Shown here: positions 5,994 to 6,037 of the stretch, piece by piece
Layout: every line of letters begins with the position of its first letter
Numbering within the stretch: the stretch's first letter is position 1
Source: FEN-1297 sp046706945
Lineage (GTDB): Bacteria > Bacteroidota > Ignavibacteria > Ignavibacteriales > Ignavibacteriaceae
Reading direction: 5' to 3'
Assembly (NCBI GenBank): GCA_046706945.1
Contig: JBJKOY010000473.1
Coordinates: forward strand, 1-6,037
DNA length: 6,037 bases
Notes under the pieces: model-generated
Told to the model about the DNA's origin: nothing
Databases searched by the model: none
Seen by the model: the letters and a program-made list of their open reading frames with translations, nothing else
Translations under genes and position numbers: made by a program

Positions 5994-6037
5994 TGTGGGT
6001 GGTCGGCGGTTGGCGGTAGGTCGTCAATCGACAATCA
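5994..6037. repeat. Second heptad-periodic tract, GGTNGGC then CGNCAAT, running off the window
   Basis: After about 29 bases of non-repeat sequence, 7-bp periodicity resumes: TGTGGGT, GGTCGGC, GGTTGGC, GGTAGGT (5994-6021), then CGTCAAT, CGACAAT and a partial CA (6022-6037). Unit identities differ from the TGGATNC block, but the period is the same. The second sub-block is cut by the window edge, so its length is unknown. No coding sequence is visible here. Confidence 0.6.

Noticed and set aside
5888..6037. CRISPR array
   Set aside because: The repeats are 7 bp, contiguous and degenerate, with no spacers of regular length.

Overview
The window reads as part of a hemicellulose (xylan) degradation locus from a member of the Bacteroidota/Chlorobiota side of the tree, most likely an Ignavibacteria-type organism. 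The clue is the type A T9SS (type IX secretion) sorting domain, with its NYPNPFNP signature, VYDMLGR core and KKMLLLK tail. This form is common in that group. T9SS itself is known only from the Bacteroidota and relatives. The lineage call is inference from motif style and was not tested by any search.

Layout, all on the + strand. Positions 1-132 are the last 43 codons of an upstream gene ending in a T9SS sorting domain. Positions 133-448 are a 316-base intergenic region. It holds a strong hairpin just after the upstream stop, a set of mutually exclusive stems, two similar dyads about 22 bp apart, and a possible 32-codon leader ORF whose stop overlaps the next start. Then come three consecutive secreted glycoside hydrolases: a GH10 xylanase with FIVAR-like and T9SS domains (449-2197), a GH30 subfamily 8-like xylanase with a sorting-domain-like module near its N terminus (2252-4162), and a GH35 beta-galactosidase-like enzyme with a DUF5597-type C terminus (4199-5884). 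The spacers between them are only 54 and 36 bases and show no terminator, so they are probably one transcription unit. After the last stop the sequence passes into degenerate 7-bp tandem repeats that run to the window end.

The genes plausibly work as a cascade. The GH10 enzyme is exported through T9SS to the surface and cuts the xylan backbone. The GH30 enzyme cuts backbone too, possibly at glucuronic-acid-decorated sites. The GH35 enzyme, which has a signal peptide but no sorting domain, probably trims side-chain sugars from imported oligosaccharides in the periplasm. The points most worth a second look are the internal sorting-domain-like module in the GH30 protein, the substituted subsite residues in the GH10, the tandem dyads upstream of the operon, and the heptanucleotide repeat tract. 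None of these amounts to a clearly new system. The window is a fairly recognisable polysaccharide-utilisation segment with unusual domain arrangements.
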